Source: Lineus longissimus (Eukaryota; Nemertea; Pilidiophora; Heteronemertea; Lineidae). Taken from it: 64,000 nucleotides of DNA. Within the stretch, counting starts at the first letter, position 1. Each line of letters starts with the position of its first letter. A program made the translations under genes and the position numbers. The notes beneath the pieces are model-generated. The model made no database searches, had not been told where the DNA came from, and worked only from the letters and a program-made list of their open reading frames with translations. Where the stretch lies: positions 15,013,501 through 15,077,500 of the forward strand of contig NC_088310.1 in assembly GCF_910592395.1 (NCBI RefSeq), given 5' to 3'. Below, in pieces: positions 11,521 to 22,760 of the stretch.

Positions 11521-12581
11521 CTATATATAAGCTGACAAGATGTTGAGTTTAGTAATGGTCAACGGTGTAACTTTTATGTGTTTGTTTTGTGGTTATGTTG
11601 GCTGAACTTTTGAAACAACTTTTAACCCCTCAGGACCATTCTCCTTAATGGTCAAGCCATGCTGCTGCGTAAAATGTAGTGTTGTTAAAGGGAATATCTC
11701 GTAGCAGCGATAGGAAACGAGATTTAAATTTTTGGTTTTTGCGGGCTACTTTAAAAACAAAAATTAACTTAGTCACAGCATTTTCTTCTTCTATATGTGT
11801 GTATGTGAGGGGGCGTCTACACTTAGCTTTAATGTTTTGACATTGCTCATGTTCCGGACACTTGCGTATGGGCGGAGGCTATGGAAACAGTACCCCTGGA
11901 AGTGTATGGCTTTCAGGGGGGTTAGAGATAAAGATATATAAAATAATGATTTGTTCCTCGGACATTCAACTTTTGGAACGTCAGTTCCCGTCCTTGGTTC
12001 CCGTCAGAAATTTTAGGGAAATCCCAAGGGTGTCTATAACAGTTCATGCCTTTGCGTCACCACTATATCGGGCTCCACAAATCCATGACAGATTCCATGC
12101 TATATTCCTGTTCCATTTCAGTTTCAAGCACACTGTGACGAAGCGTGTGCCATACAATATTCAAATATCCCAGTACATTTATCCTGTGATAGAGTGGTCT
12201 AGTATATAAAAGAGCCAATATTACAGCCTTGCCTCTATCTCGACCTAACTTGAAAATAGTACACATCCCTACGGCCTATATAATGTATGCTATTGCATGG
12301 CCTACTTACTGACACAGACTCCCTGTAGCCAGGTCAGAGCTATCCATCCAATTTCAACTTAAGCTAACAAAATTGCAATCCATCAGGTGTGGATATACTG
12401 CCTATCATGTGATGTCCAGTTTAGCATTAAGCATACTGTTTCATCTTTACCTGTTCTGTTAACACACAGACCATGCATACCTTGGCCTAGGAATTTTATG
12501 GTCAGTCTGGGGTGAAATCCCAAGGTGTATTGTAACAGTGACAAACAGGAATATTGCTTCAAATCTGCCAAGGGTTTGTGG
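11483..12581. other. Intron stretch left of the MULE
   Basis: Low-copy SART1 intron sequence. The 115-codon + strand frame at 11862-12209 has no recognisable domain or splice context. The last nine bases before the MULE are its left target-site copy. I see nothing else. Confidence 0.4.
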
Positions 12582-12590
12582 ATGAAAATG
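12582..12590. repeat. MULE target-site duplication, left
   Basis: ATGAAAATG, identical to 23261-23269 immediately beyond the other inverted repeat. Nine bases is the usual length for Mutator-like elements. Confidence 0.9.
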
Positions 12591-12628
12591 GGCTTGTGGT
12601 ATTCGACTCGATGACTCGACGACGCGAT
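12591..12628 (+). repeat. MULE terminal inverted repeat, left
   Basis: 38 bp starting GGCTTGTGGTATTCGACTCG. It differs from the reverse complement of 23223-23260 only at one C/T. A second partial unit (CTCGATGACGCGATC) follows at about 12631-12645. Confidence 0.9.
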
Positions 12629-12645
12629 GGCTCGATGACGCGATC

Positions 12646-14408
12646 GTTGCTATGGATTTTGCTGAAATACGGAATCCCATGATCCTGGTCTCCGGGCTAC
12701 CGCTGCAACAGCAGAGGTTTTAGCTCGGCCTTCCCATACCCAGCTACGGTATGTGGAAGGATGTGCCCCCCCCCCCCAGCCATGGCCACTGAAGATTGGT
12801 CCCCGCGATTGATTTTGATATTTAAAGGACCCGCGGAAGTTTCATAGCATGCAAAATGACCGGAGATTTAATTGGCCAGTGTCAGATGTCATATGGTAGT
12901 CTGTCAACAATCGGAATTTCGCACATGTGCAGTTTTTTAGATTCAGTCACTCAGTCCCTCTTCCGTCCCTTGACATCTGCCCCCCCCCAAGACATCAGCC
13001 CCTATAGGACATTTAATATTGCCCCCTAGGGCATATCCCCAGATATGGACATGTCCTGGTTGGAGATGCCCCAAGGGGAAAGATGTCATACGAGGATTTA
13101 TAATTCCCAAACTAAACTGACACTTAAAATAATTCTCGGAGTTTGGCTGCATGATCATTGGCAGCTGGTGTTTGCTGATGTGTGGCCTCACTTGGCGGTC
13201 ACTTCTTCTTCGCCGATCTGGAGACATCTTTTGGCCGTGGGTTCGAATCCTTCACTGGGACTTTTGTTTTATTTTGCTTTTATGCCGAAAAGGAGTTGTC
13301 CTCGGAAGAGACAATGTCCGGGGGGATGTCCGATAATCGTCCAGTATATACAGGGGCAGTATATTTGGTCAGGACCAATACTCTTTACCTCTGGTGGGGT
13401 TGGCAAGACAGGAATAATCTCAAGAGTACACCATCCATCCTTTATTTGATAAGTGATATCAACACATGATGAAATAGAAAAACTAATCATATTCGTTAAG
13501 TTAAAATCTTTATTCTTTTCAACAAACTCGTAAACTGTGCATTACATATTGCAAATACAAACTATCAAAAACTTAAAACACCCTGAGGTGAGACTGAAGA
13601 CATTGTATAGAATTCAAGTTAGTATAAACTCAGAACATAAAACTTCAACTGTAAATGTATTAGTAAGGATATATCAATATATTTTGTACATACATACATA
13701 CATACATACATGAACATAGTTTTGATGAATACTGTGGAGACGCTATTAAGCCGGTTTAAGGGTGCCTGCACAAAAGGCTTATATTCCGACCGGCTAAATA
13801 GAGTCTACACAGTATATTGCACAGGGTATGGACTAGCCATGATTCCCATATTATGCACTCACCACTCGAATGAAGGGAAGGGAACCATGCCACAAAAATA
13901 AATCAATTGTCATTTCCAAATGGTGTTTCATTGCAGCACGACCTCAGTTGACTAAAAAATTTATAAATCATGATCATGCCCTCTTGAGGAAGCCACAGTA
14001 CGGCCATATCCTGTCAACATAAAATTCTCAACCTCTCTCCCCCAAATGCACTTTCCTTTAGATGCTGAGGTCGAGATTTCTCAGGGGGTTCTCAAGTTTG
14101 TGGGCTTTTCTGTCATGAAAAGACACTTGAAATGTTGTATCGATGATGTTAAGCTCGCTCCCTGGAGCATTCTCAACCTAGGCATATAAAGTTGTTGGCT
14201 ATAACATGTATAAGGACTTGGCTATCATGGACAAGCACAATTGAACAGGAATAGGATGTTAAGGCTGGTTTCCACAAGAGCGGGTAATAAACTGCTGCGC
14301 TTTCCACAAAGAAAAAGCTAAAATTGCATTGAGTATGGTTTTCTGCAGTGGCGACCTCAGTGGAAAACATATCTAGTGGAAACAGGCCTTAAGGGTTCAA
14401 CACAACAA
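12646..14408. other. MULE 3' region and transposase 3' UTR
   Basis: It includes a poly-C run at 12768 and a tetranucleotide TACA run at 13688-13710. Overlapping open frames around 13045-13469 look random. A GGTTCGAATCC box at about 13243 resembles a tRNA B box without a convincing tRNA fold. The part from about 13515 to 14408 is the likely 3' UTR of the minus-strand gene. Confidence 0.5.
13509..13514 (-). terminator. AATAAA polyadenylation signal of MULE gene
   Basis: TTTATT on the + strand is AATAAA on the minus strand, about 900 bp after the stop codon at 14409 and inside the left end of the element. It is the first convincing signal I saw downstream of the stop. Confidence 0.5.
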
Positions 14409-17216
14409 CTAGTCGGAATCACCGAATAAATTGGCTCTCAAATACCACCTGTGTGCAGCTGAAAGCTGTGGCAGTTCAGTATACAAAGTACGACTGAAGA
14501 ATGGATGGCGAATCTTCACACATGCCATTGAGGCATGGTAAAATACAGCCCGTTCTTTCTTTCTTGTGTACACCCACGAACCTGTACTTTTGTCTAAGTA
14601 CTCGTAACGCTCAAAGTGCTCCAACAAAATATCATACGGGGGGATTCGCAGAGCCTGGGGGAAATCATTACCACAGGACGCACATTTCTTGGCAGATGGG
14701 CAATCCTGTGTTTTCTTCAGAAAGAACTGGTTGTTGTTGTGGTAAGGGTGACTAAATAAAAGTTCAGCACCAACTGTTAGCAAATCGGCTTGCAGATTTG
14801 CCTCATCTGCATGCAGGACTGGTTTACTTCGGGTATTGTTGGGGCCTTTCCGTTTCTTTCCTCCCTTTTCCCCAGCACTCTTGCTGACCTGACTATTTAA
14901 GACATCACTCCATGATTCCTTGTCTCTTTGTTCATTTATGTATGTAAGAAAAGGTGCAAGGGACCCTACATGCTCTGCGACTGCCAAAGTATGTCCACAT
15001 AGACCATACTCAGCAAAATACGTGCATTTCTCGCACATAAAAGAATTGCCCCGTTGCTCAACTATGTGACACTCCTTTTCAAGCACTGCCGTTTTATGTG
15101 GATTCTGCGGCACCTGTACCAACCGACAATTTTCCCCAAGATATAGACTGGCATCCCTCCATACAGAACTCAGAAATTGGGTGTTGACCGACTTCAACCC
15201 GCTGTCGAGAAATGAGATGGAAAGTTCTTGTGCAATACAATCATCGCCATCAGTGGAGAAAATGGCGAATGAGTTTGGGTCACACTCTTTGAAGACTGTC
15301 GCTAAATGAGCTTTTCGTTGGGCCTTGGTCATGTCAATCCATGTTTCTGTGGAAACTAACAAATTTGTACACTCGGGGACAAACTGATAGGGACCCATTC
15401 CAAAGACAGCTTTCTGGAGATCACTATACACACGGTTTACCTCTGCCTGTATGGCATTTGCAATTCCATCCCAAGTTTGCTTCTCCCAATTGATAGACCT
15501 CTTGAAAAGGGAATTCCACGATTCATTATCATTTGTGGTAAATCTTTGTGGTGGGGAACCAAGACCAGCAGCTTTTCGAACCCCTGCTATCATGCAGTTT
15601 CGCATTGCAGTAGCATGGTTTTTCAAGAACCAATCATAGAATTGAGGTGCCTTCGTTGTCTCTTTAGTCTCCTCCTTGTTCATCTTATCCCTCAGGTCAT
15701 CGAAGATATTATCAAAAGCCTCAGGACAGTTTGCGTCAACCAAACCTGGTCGTCTATGCCGACCTGTGTCATCTTGCCACTCTTTGCCAAAAAGTACAGT
15801 TATGAACCGAGATTTCAGGCCTTCTGAAAAATTCAGAGTTGTCATCTTTCGCTTCAAATTATCAATCATGTGCAAGAAGCATCTTAAATGGGTGCTAGGG
15901 GCAAGAAAACTGGAGCAGTTCTTGAATCCATCAATTAAGGCACTTTCCCCATCAGTGCCCCAAGCTCTAACTTTCATGTTCCCAAGATGACAGTGGTCAC
16001 GGATTTTTACCGCCATGTATTCATAATCTTCTGTCGCTCTTGACACATGGATCATTGCTGGACCTGGTACTAGCACATTGTTACCAGTTTTGGCATCAAC
16101 GAACCAAGGATGGCGAAAGGTAGTGAAGGTTACATAAAACTGGCCCAAGTTAAATGTTGGGTCAATACCTAAAACAGTGCTGCACTTTGTTGAACAGCAG
16201 AATGACTTGAGGTCCTTCACCTGCTGATCAGTAGCGAGGAAAGCATGAGAATTGTTTTGCGCACAAACAAAACTACGAACAAATTTACCCTCCATGCTGA
16301 GTTTCAAGATTTCAGTAAAATCTGTTTTCTTATTTGTCCCACCCCTTTGAGACTTGAAATGCAGTGGAACACTCTTGTTCACGTTGTAGATCTGTTGCCG
16401 ATCGCGCACAACAGATCCCTGAGACTGTATTCCCAGTGCACCACCGGCCGATTCGAATATGTTAGCAATCACTTGTTTCGGTGGCAGATCTTTAACCGAT
16501 GTTTTCATTTGCCTGATCACACTTGGTTTGGTATGCAGTAATGGCTTCCTTGATTTACTGTTGCCATGAGCAGGGAGAACGACCTCCCTTACAATACCAT
16601 CTTTAAAATAGTACTGCAGTATACACCTTAATGCATTCTTCTGGCTGTCATACAACGTATAGGTTGCTTTGTGAAACTCAGGGGTACCTTTGTGGCGGTA
16701 ATAGTATCGAGAAAGCACATAACTATGCTTCTCGCCTTTACCTACTTTCACAAGACTATCTCCTTTCTTACTTAAATATGTCTTGTCCCCTGATGGCTTC
16801 CCCCATATTCCGTTTTCATCTGCAACAAAATCACAGGGCTCCACTTGGTTCATGTTGATCAAAAATGTGGCATTTTCTCTGCATCGCAATGGAATGGATG
16901 AAAGTAAAAAAATGTCATTGTCATTGTTAGTTAAGATACCGACAGCTTCCTTGTAACTGTAGCCTGTCACCTTTCGGCTATATATGGGCCACTGTCCTTT
17001 AAATGACATCTTGACAACATTTTCTGGCATTGCAACAGCTGGGCTGATATAGGCAATGTCGTTTTCCTGTGGAATGTTGGAGTTGATTTTCCCCACCTTA
17101 TCAAGATCATTGTCAAGACATACGATGTCAGGATCATCTTCTTCATCATCATCCCTGCTATCAGTTATCACACGGCGTATTCTTCGTCGTTCAATCTCAG
17201 GGCTGTTGGAAATTGG
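14409..17216 (-). CDS. MULE transposase, main exon
   Basis: A 935-residue exon that starts in phase 0 after a CTGCAG acceptor (PISNSPEIERRR). An acidic segment follows (DDDEEDDPDIVCLD). Counting from the codon at 17171, the DDE domain has D337 (GIDPTF), D407 (WGTDGES) and E550 (TTNDNESWN). A C431-x2-H434 pair lies between the second D and E, as in other MULE transposases. A SWIM-like finger follows (C713-x2-C716-x8-C725-x-H727). The C-terminus has a possible third metal site (C824, C830, C833) and a basic patch (GGKKRKG). There is no internal stop or frameshift, so the protein looks functional. Expected activity is cut-and-paste transposition in the nucleus. The gene could also be domesticated, but intact ends argue for a mobile element. 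Confidence 0.88.
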   Translation of the reverse strand, partial: PISNSPEIERRRIRRVITDSRDDDEEDDPDIVCLDNDLDKVGKINSNIPQENDIAYISPAVAMPENVVKMSFKGQWPIYSRKVTGYSYKEAVGILTNNDNDIFLLSSIPLRCRENATFLINMNQVEPCDFVADENGIWGKPSGDKTYLSKKGDSLVKVGKGEKHSYVLSRYYYRHKGTPEFHKATYTLYDSQKNALRCILQYYFKDGIVREVVLPAHGNSKSRKPLLHTKPSVIRQMKTSVKDLPPKQVIANIFESAGGALGIQSQGSVVRDRQQIYNVNKSVPLHFKSQRGGTNKKTDFTEILKLSMEGKFVRSFVCAQNNSHAFLATDQQVKDLKSFCCSTKCSTVLGIDPTFNLGQFYVTFTTFRHPWFVDAKTGNNVLVPGPAMIHVSRATEDYEYMAVKIRDHCHLGNMKVRAWGTDGESALIDGFKNCSSFLAPSTHLRCFLHMIDNLKRKMTTLNFSEGLKSRFITVLFGKEWQDDTGRHRRPGLVDANCPEAFDNIFDDLRDKMNKEETKETTKAPQFYDWFLKNHATAMRNCMIAGVRKAAGLGSPPQRFTTNDNESWNSLFKRSINWEKQTWDGIANAIQAEVNRVYSDLQKAVFGMGPYQFVPECTNLLVSTETWIDMTKAQRKAHLATVFKECDPNSFAIFSTDGDDCIAQELSISFLDSGLKSVNTQFLSSVWRDASLYLGENCRLVQVPQNPHKTAVLEKECHIVEQRGNSFMCEKCTYFAEYGLCGHTLAVAEHVGSLAPFLTYINEQRDKESWSDVLNSQVSKSAGEKGGKKRKGPNNTRSKPVLHADEANLQADLLTVGAELLFSHPYHNNNQFFLKKTQDCPSAKKCASCGNDFPQALRIPPYDILLEHFERYEYLDKSTGSWVYTRKKERAVFYHASMACVKIRHPFFSRTLYTELPQLSAAHRWYLRANLFGDSD

Positions 17217-17670
17217 CTGCAGTTAATGAAATTTAAAAAAAAATTAGTAGATTGTAAGAATGACAATAAAGGTTCTGCAGTTCAAAATCATAGTTAAACC
17301 ATAACTTAGTACATGTATAGCGGTCCTTACAGGGCTGTGGAGTATTGTAAAATCATGGTCGCGCTGTAGTTCCTAGTGGGTGTTGATAGATGGCAGTACC
17401 TGACTGGTTAGCTGCAGCTGGATGCTGGATGGACCATTGAGCCAACTTTATTATTGTTGGTACTTTACTTATAGGGTTGTATTTGTATTTACAGTTTCAC
17501 GTGGTTCATGCCCACAGGAGGCGAATAAATAATAAAGACAGATTGTGTTTACCCACGGCTATTGTTTATATGATTTGGATGCCACTGCACTGTATTTCAT
17601 TAATTGGAGTCAGAGGAGGATCAGGACCAGGCGCTGTTTCTTTGGAATAATGAGGTTGATTTTTCCTCAC

Positions 17671-17802
17671 CTTATCAGCAAGATCAATGTCAAAACATTC
17701 GATGTCAGGATAATCTTTACCCCCGTCTTTTTCATCGTCACTGCTGGAAATGAGTACATGCTGTATCTTTCTGCGTTTCAACTCGGGGCTGTTGGAAATT
17801 GG
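17671..17802 (-). CDS. MULE transposase exon 3 (duplicated exon)
   Basis: A 132-nt exon of 44 codons, phase 0 at both ends, between a TTCTTCAG acceptor and a consensus AAG|GTGAGG donor. It reads PISNSPELKRRKIQHVLISS and then an acidic DDEKDGGKDYPDIECFD stretch. It clearly parallels the start of the main exon (PISNSPEIERRRIRR, then DDPDIVCLDNDLDKV). Similarity continues past the donor, where the main exon has GTGGGG and is read through. The exon can be included or skipped without changing the frame. No transcript evidence is available, so its use is inferred. Confidence 0.7.
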
Positions 17803-18117
17803 CTGAAGAAAATGAAATCGGAAAACATTAGTTCAAAAATGCGTGACTAGGATTTTAGAAAGAATTAGCTGGCATAGGGACAAGTAGGGCATGAGATTTA
17901 CCTGGCCAGGAGGATAATGTGCTTACTTGACACCATGCGCCGCCACCTGTAGTATCACACTGATGTTGATGATATTCGCAAAGTGTTACTTAGGCTGTTT
18001 TGGATATGGCTTGCGAATTTCAATCAGGCCTAAGTTCTCATGGTTCTAGTGAGTTGTTTACTGTATAGTTCAACAATTTTTTATTGATCCTGTTGCGGTC
18101 CTGCTGGAAGCCTTTTT
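17803..18117. other. MULE intron 2, left part
   Basis: Intron sequence between the duplicated exon and the X1 insertion. Nothing else is recognised. Confidence 0.5.
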
Positions 18118-18807
18118 AGCTCAGCTGACAAAGTCAGCGGAGCTAGTAGAATAGCTGTTCAAATGGTGTCCGTCCTGCAATCCATCCATCCATCCATCTA
18201 GGGACCCATCTGTGGACAAAATTGGACATTTCTGACCGGGAAGACCCAGCCACTTCGTTGACGGTGGTAAATTAGGAGTTGCCCAAGGTAAACTCAAAAA
18301 ACGAAAAATCAGCGCGATCCGACCTATATTAAGAGAGTGAGGTCATTTCGCGTTTAGATTTCTTTCCCTTTTTACCTCGGTCCACAGAGCAAATATTGAT
18401 TTCAAATATGGCTGAATATTTTTTAATATTTTTTCATTTTTTACTTTTAATGGAATTAATATAGTTTTCACCGCCAGTTGGCGCTGCAGGCACATTGACT
18501 GAATTTTGGCGATTTCAAATTTGGCGGTGGCTCAACTTTTTGCAAGCAGTGCTGCTGATTGGCCGATCGATAGAAGAGATGCCACCATTTAAAAATGGCG
18601 GTAGTCGCTGCTTCAATGAAGGTGACTGAACTTTCTCATGTTCAATCGGTTGATACTCTTTTAATCAACATGACCATGTACCTGAAATTTGTGAAGGTAC
18701 TGCAAAGAGTCTATATAATTCAGATTTATCAATAGTTTTTTATAATATTGCGGAAATTTTGTGCACAAATTAGCGAAAGTTGGTAGAAGAGATGCCACCA
18801 TTTAAAA

Positions 18808-18834
18808 ATGGCGGTAGTCGCTGCTTCAATGAAG
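18808..18834 (+). other. Putative 5' exon of X1 transcript
   Basis: ATGGCGGTAGTCGCTGCTTC continues to AAG|GTGAGT. Upstream are a CCAAT box on the minus strand (GATTGG) and an AAAATGGCGG YY1-like motif. A first copy at 18595-18621 has a damaged donor (GTGACT). X3 has the same exon at 48976-49002. Confidence 0.45.
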
Positions 18835-18953
18835 GTGAGTGAACTTTCTCATGTTCAATCGGTTGATACTCTTTTAATCAACATGACCATGTACCTGAAA
18901 TTTGTGAAGGTACTGCAAAGAGTCTATATAATTCAGATTTATCAATAGTTTTT

Positions 18954-19004
18954 AGCTCACCTCTTAGCAGAGGTGAGCTTATCCCATACCGTGGCGTCCG
19001 TCGT

Positions 19005-19051
<47 letters not shown>

Positions 19052-20102
19052 CGTCGTCGTCCGTCGTCCGTTAGCAGGGCACGTTTCGTAACTGTTAGAG
19101 CTATTGAGTTGAAACTTGGTACACTTGTACCCTTATGTAATGACACCTTGGAGACCAAGTTTCGGTCCGATTCGTTTCATGGTTTGGCCACCAGGGGGCC
19201 AAACGTTAAAAGTGAAAATATGCAATATCTCCCTTAATAGTAGTCGGGAAATTTTGAAAAAAATATGGTAGGTACTTCTAGCAAAGGTGCATCATATATC
19301 CTCCGGGTTTTTGATTTGACCTCCTTTTCAAGGTCACAGAGGTCAAATGGTGTAAATTGGCCGTTAGGATGTAACGATGGCACGTTTCTAAACTGCAATG
19401 ACTATTGATACCAAATTTGGTACACATTTACCCCTTAGTCAGGTGATCTCAGGGACCGAAGTTTGGTCCAATATGATTCACCACTTGACCACCAGGGGGC
19501 AAAATCCAAAAACCTTAAAAATGTGATTATTCCTTAACTTCTTGCCCGATTGCCACCAATTTGATATCATGGGTACATCTAACCACCATACAGTATATGT
19601 CACACAGGTTTTTAATTTGACCTTCTTGTCAAGGTCACAGAGGTCAAATGGCGTAAATTCGTCGTCAGGCCGTAACTATGGCACGTTTCTTAACTGCAAT
19701 GACTATTGATCACAAATTAAGTACACATGTACCCCTTGGTCAAGTGATCTCAGGTACCGAAGTTTGGTGCGATCTGATTTGCCGTTTGGCCTCCAGGGAG
19801 GGGGCCAAATCCTAAATTCTTCAAAATGCCATTATTCCCAGTAATGACTTGCCCGATTGGCACCAATTTTATATCATAGGTACATCTGATTCTAACAACC
19901 ATTCAATGTGTCACCCGGGTCTTCTTTGATTTGACCTACTTTTCAAGGTCACAGAGGTCGAATGTACTGTAAATTGGCCATTTTGGGGAAATTGTAATTG
20001 CTTGGACCTACATCAAACCTAACACTACATGACACAATACCATGCTCTTTATCCATCTTTCCTCCACATGAGGTGAGCACAATGGCCCTGGCCATTTCAT
20101 TT
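18954..20102 (+). mobile_element. R-family element R2 inside X1
   Basis: It begins with a perfect hairpin (AGCTCACCTC, loop TTAGCA, GAGGTGAGCT), then a GTC/GTCC microsatellite (18994-19070). Three monomers of about 300 bp start near 19085, 19381 and 19681. It ends GAGGTGAGCACAATGGCCCTGGCCATTTCATT, with hairpin AATGGCC-CT-GGCCATT. CTCF-like cores lie at 19188-19199 and 19489-19500, and DR3 motifs at 19328-19345 and 19629-19646. The X3 copy lacks this element at the same place and shows an uninterrupted T-run, so the boundaries are secure. Confidence 0.8.
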
Positions 20103-21521
20103 ATAATATTGCGGAAATTTTGTGCACAAATTAGCGAAAGTTGGTGCTCGTCTCATGTCATTTTAGAGCGAGAAATTTGTTTCCGTCGATCTCTACCACT
20201 GAAAAATCGCTTGCATAGCTTCGAATTTTTGTGAAAATAAGTATCTGAACTTGGTTTCAAATAGTCTAGAGAGTTACCTTTGTGGTGATACATATAGTAT
20301 GTGATAAATATTTGTGGAATTTGTGAAATTCGGCTTTCAAACGTGCCGATCTCACGTGAATTTTGCAAGTCCTGATTTGTCGACCGGGTGTCAAGAATCA
20401 CTCGCCTTAATTCAGTTCAAAGATCGAAAATAATATCTGAACTTACGCAATTATCATTTCGGTGATATATAATGCATGCATGTAATAATTGATTGATCTG
20501 CCTAAAACGCGCAATTAAAACGGCGAAAGATCTTGATAAACACTCTGGTGGCGGTCGCACTAAATAACGACCGGTAGGGCCCGAAGTCTGGCGGAGAAAA
20601 AAAGGTAGCGCCCGGAGGTTGAAACGGGATTTTTATGCACTTTTAACTGTATATTTATGTTGTTTAGATGTATTTCTAACAGTTCTGTAACTTTGATGAC
20701 CAAGCTTGCACCCAAAGTTGGTAAAATTGATGCTTGTTTATGGACTGCGCGAGCGACCGGAGAATTCGCCGTCGGCCATTTTGGCTACGGTCCCTGAGTT
20801 GTTGTGGTTGGCAATTTTGCAACAAATCTCGCCATTTACGTTTGTTTTCTCCCTGTCTGGTCATTGGCCGTGAAAAAAATTATTTTGAAAGTCACATTAT
20901 GACATCGTAGTATGAATTCCACTGCAGTTTCGTTAGGCAGCAATGCTCATGTTTTTGGTTTGCAATCCTGTACGGCCTGTACTGTCTGTACACTGCGCTG
21001 TGCATGGTTGTACTGTTGGCTGTAAAAAAAGACAAAAACGATAGCCTAAGACTAAGAGGATAACTCAACAGGCCCTCATGATTCAATTGATGGACACCTT
21101 ATTTGATAGTACCTCATCATTAAGTCCACTAGATCCTGTTCTGTCGCATGTCGTAGACGATAGACAATTTTCAAAATGTAGTACACCACTCGCTCATCTT
21201 TAAGCCCAGCTCTCTGCTCACATCATGTGGGCACGGTTGGCTGTTGAGTGTTATGGTTCAGTCTGTGAGACTAATTTAAAGAGGTTACACTTTTATTTTG
21301 AATTGGAAAACAGCCCACAGGACTGACTTTTCACTGAGTAATAAGTGTGCCCTTCAAAGGTTAAGTCTCTTTCTGGATTTGCTTCCATAGATGCCTTGTT
21401 CAGGATATCATCTGACCGATGCCTGGTCAAGCACAGACTGTATCCGGTGGTGTACATTTCCCCGTCTATGTCACCCTTTTTTATTCAGTCAGTGTTAATT
21501 TCTCTTCTCTTTTTTTTACAG

Positions 21522-21854
21522 ATTTACTGTTGTTGGTTATTGCAAGAGGAGTCGTTGGCACATTTCAAGTCCAGGAAAGCACTTGCTGTTCCCACATTCA
21601 GAGTAAGGTGTGCTTACTCGTTTTACTGCTTTCCATTCCCGGAGAGCGTTATCAAATATCTGCCGCAAGGCAACAAATATCTGCCGCAAGGCGCTTCAAA
21701 TATCTGCCGAAAGGCATCAAATATCTGTCACACCAATAAAGTTCATTTTGTTAACCAACTCTTTATCTTCTTTTCTTCACATACAAAAAAGACTGTCCCA
21801 AACATTTGGCTGCATCCACTTCATCAATGTCCAGACAACAGTCGGTTCATTTGA
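21522..21854 (+). other. Putative 3' exon of X1 with open frame
   Basis: It follows a TTTTTTTACAG acceptor. In phase with the 5' exon it stays open for about 110 codons to a TGA at 21852. It contains three to four 21-nt units (AAATATCTGCCGCAAGGC). An AATAAA lies inside the open frame at 21735, so a polyadenylated RNA would probably lack the stop. A non-coding RNA is therefore as likely as a protein. Confidence 0.35.
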
Positions 21855-21971
21855 CCATTGTAAAGCACCAGGCCCCACCTCACAAAATACACTGTAATAA
21901 TTATGTACCTTGTGTCCATGTGCATGTTATTAGTTCCACCTACGCTGCATGAAGACAAGGACTCCACTCTT

Positions 21972-22062
21972 TGACGTCACCACACAACTCCTTGACGTCA
22001 TCACACACCCCACTACTGCAACGGCAATAGAAATGACTACGTCATATAGCAGGGTGACGTCA
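21972..22062 (+). promoter_or_regulatory. CRE-like cluster in X1
   Basis: Exact TGACGTCA at 21972-21979, 21993-22000 and 22055-22062, plus a TACGTCA half-match at 22038. TGACGTCA is the CREB/ATF consensus. The cluster is kept in X3 (53783-53875) and partly in the X tail at 32968-33061. Confidence 0.5.
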
Positions 22063-22301
22063 ACTCAGTACTTCAGCATGCACTGATATAGCAAGAAGGT
22101 CTTCGCACCAGCACTTCTGCGTGCTAGACGTTATAGCTTCACGTTGCCTCATAATAACGGTACCGACACACACTTGGCCCTTGCCTTCACCTAGCCATTT
22201 CAGCTGAGCGCCAGGCCCTTGGGCCTCTTGTTTGCATGAAAAACCAACATTTCTTATGCCCAACTTGGCCTTTAACAAACCTCTTTTTGAAGCGTGCATA
22301 C

Positions 22302-22400
22302 CTTTTCAAAACCACAGTAACAACAAAAGTACCCTTCTGTAGGAATCATGCGACTGCAGTTGGGGCAAAGCATTGTCACTGTCAGTGAATCATCCATCAT
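22302..22400 (-). CDS. MULE gene exon 2, zinc ribbon
   Basis: A 99-nt, phase 0-0 exon between ATGTTTTCAG and AAG|GTATGC. It encodes MMDDSLTVTMLCPNCSRMIP followed by TEGYFCCYCGFEK. The two CxxC pairs (CPNC and CYC with an adjacent C) are a classic zinc-ribbon arrangement. It lies inside the MULE inverted repeats and fits in phase to exon 3 or directly to the main exon. I do not recognise the ribbon as belonging to a named family. It probably helps DNA or protein binding. Confidence 0.7.
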
Positions 22401-22760
22401 CTGAAAACATAAAAGAAGCCCATAAAAATCTTTTCATTCAGTCAATTTCAATATAAACGTTTACGAACTGACTATTTAGAGGTACGGCATTCGATGTACA
22501 TTTGAAGAACTCCTGTCGGCCTAGGCCTAGGCCTACCCATAGCAACAAAACCACGTCCAAAGTGTTTTAAATAAATTTCTCACTAGAAACCTGAGAGTAA
22601 GTTGTCATAGTCATACTCGTCAGTGAGCAAGGAATGATAGTTTGTTGATTTGACATGTTGCATCTAGGCCTAGCCTATATCATCAATACCTAGTCTACAT
22701 TTTCCAGGAGATGTGCCCGTTCAATACATCTAGACCCAGCTAATTTTTCTTCAACCTTAC

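Larger units (their letters stand above)
18118..22232 (+). mobile_element. X-family element X1
   Basis: It starts TTTTTAGCTCAGCTGACAAA (hairpin GCTGAC/GTCAGC) and ends GAGCGCCAGGCCCTTGGGCC then TCTTG. It lies in intron 2 of the MULE gene. It aligns along its length with X3 (48506-54043), apart from three differences: R2 is inserted here at 18954-20102, a short internal duplication (about 18575-18952) is present here, and X4 is inserted only in X3. Gene-like parts are a short exon with ATGGCGGTAGTCGCTG (18808-18834) before GTGAGT, an acceptor at 21521, and AATAAA at 21735-21740. A CRE cluster lies at 21972-22062. Confidence 0.75.

Noticed and set aside
13190-13265. tRNA-like segment with a GGTTCGAATCC B box
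   Set aside because: No acceptor stem, anticodon arm or clean A box could be built; at best a SINE remnant.
13045-13490. Overlapping frames of 61-134 codons in three frames
   Set aside because: Composition looks random and no frame shows a domain; it lies in the non-coding end of the MULE.
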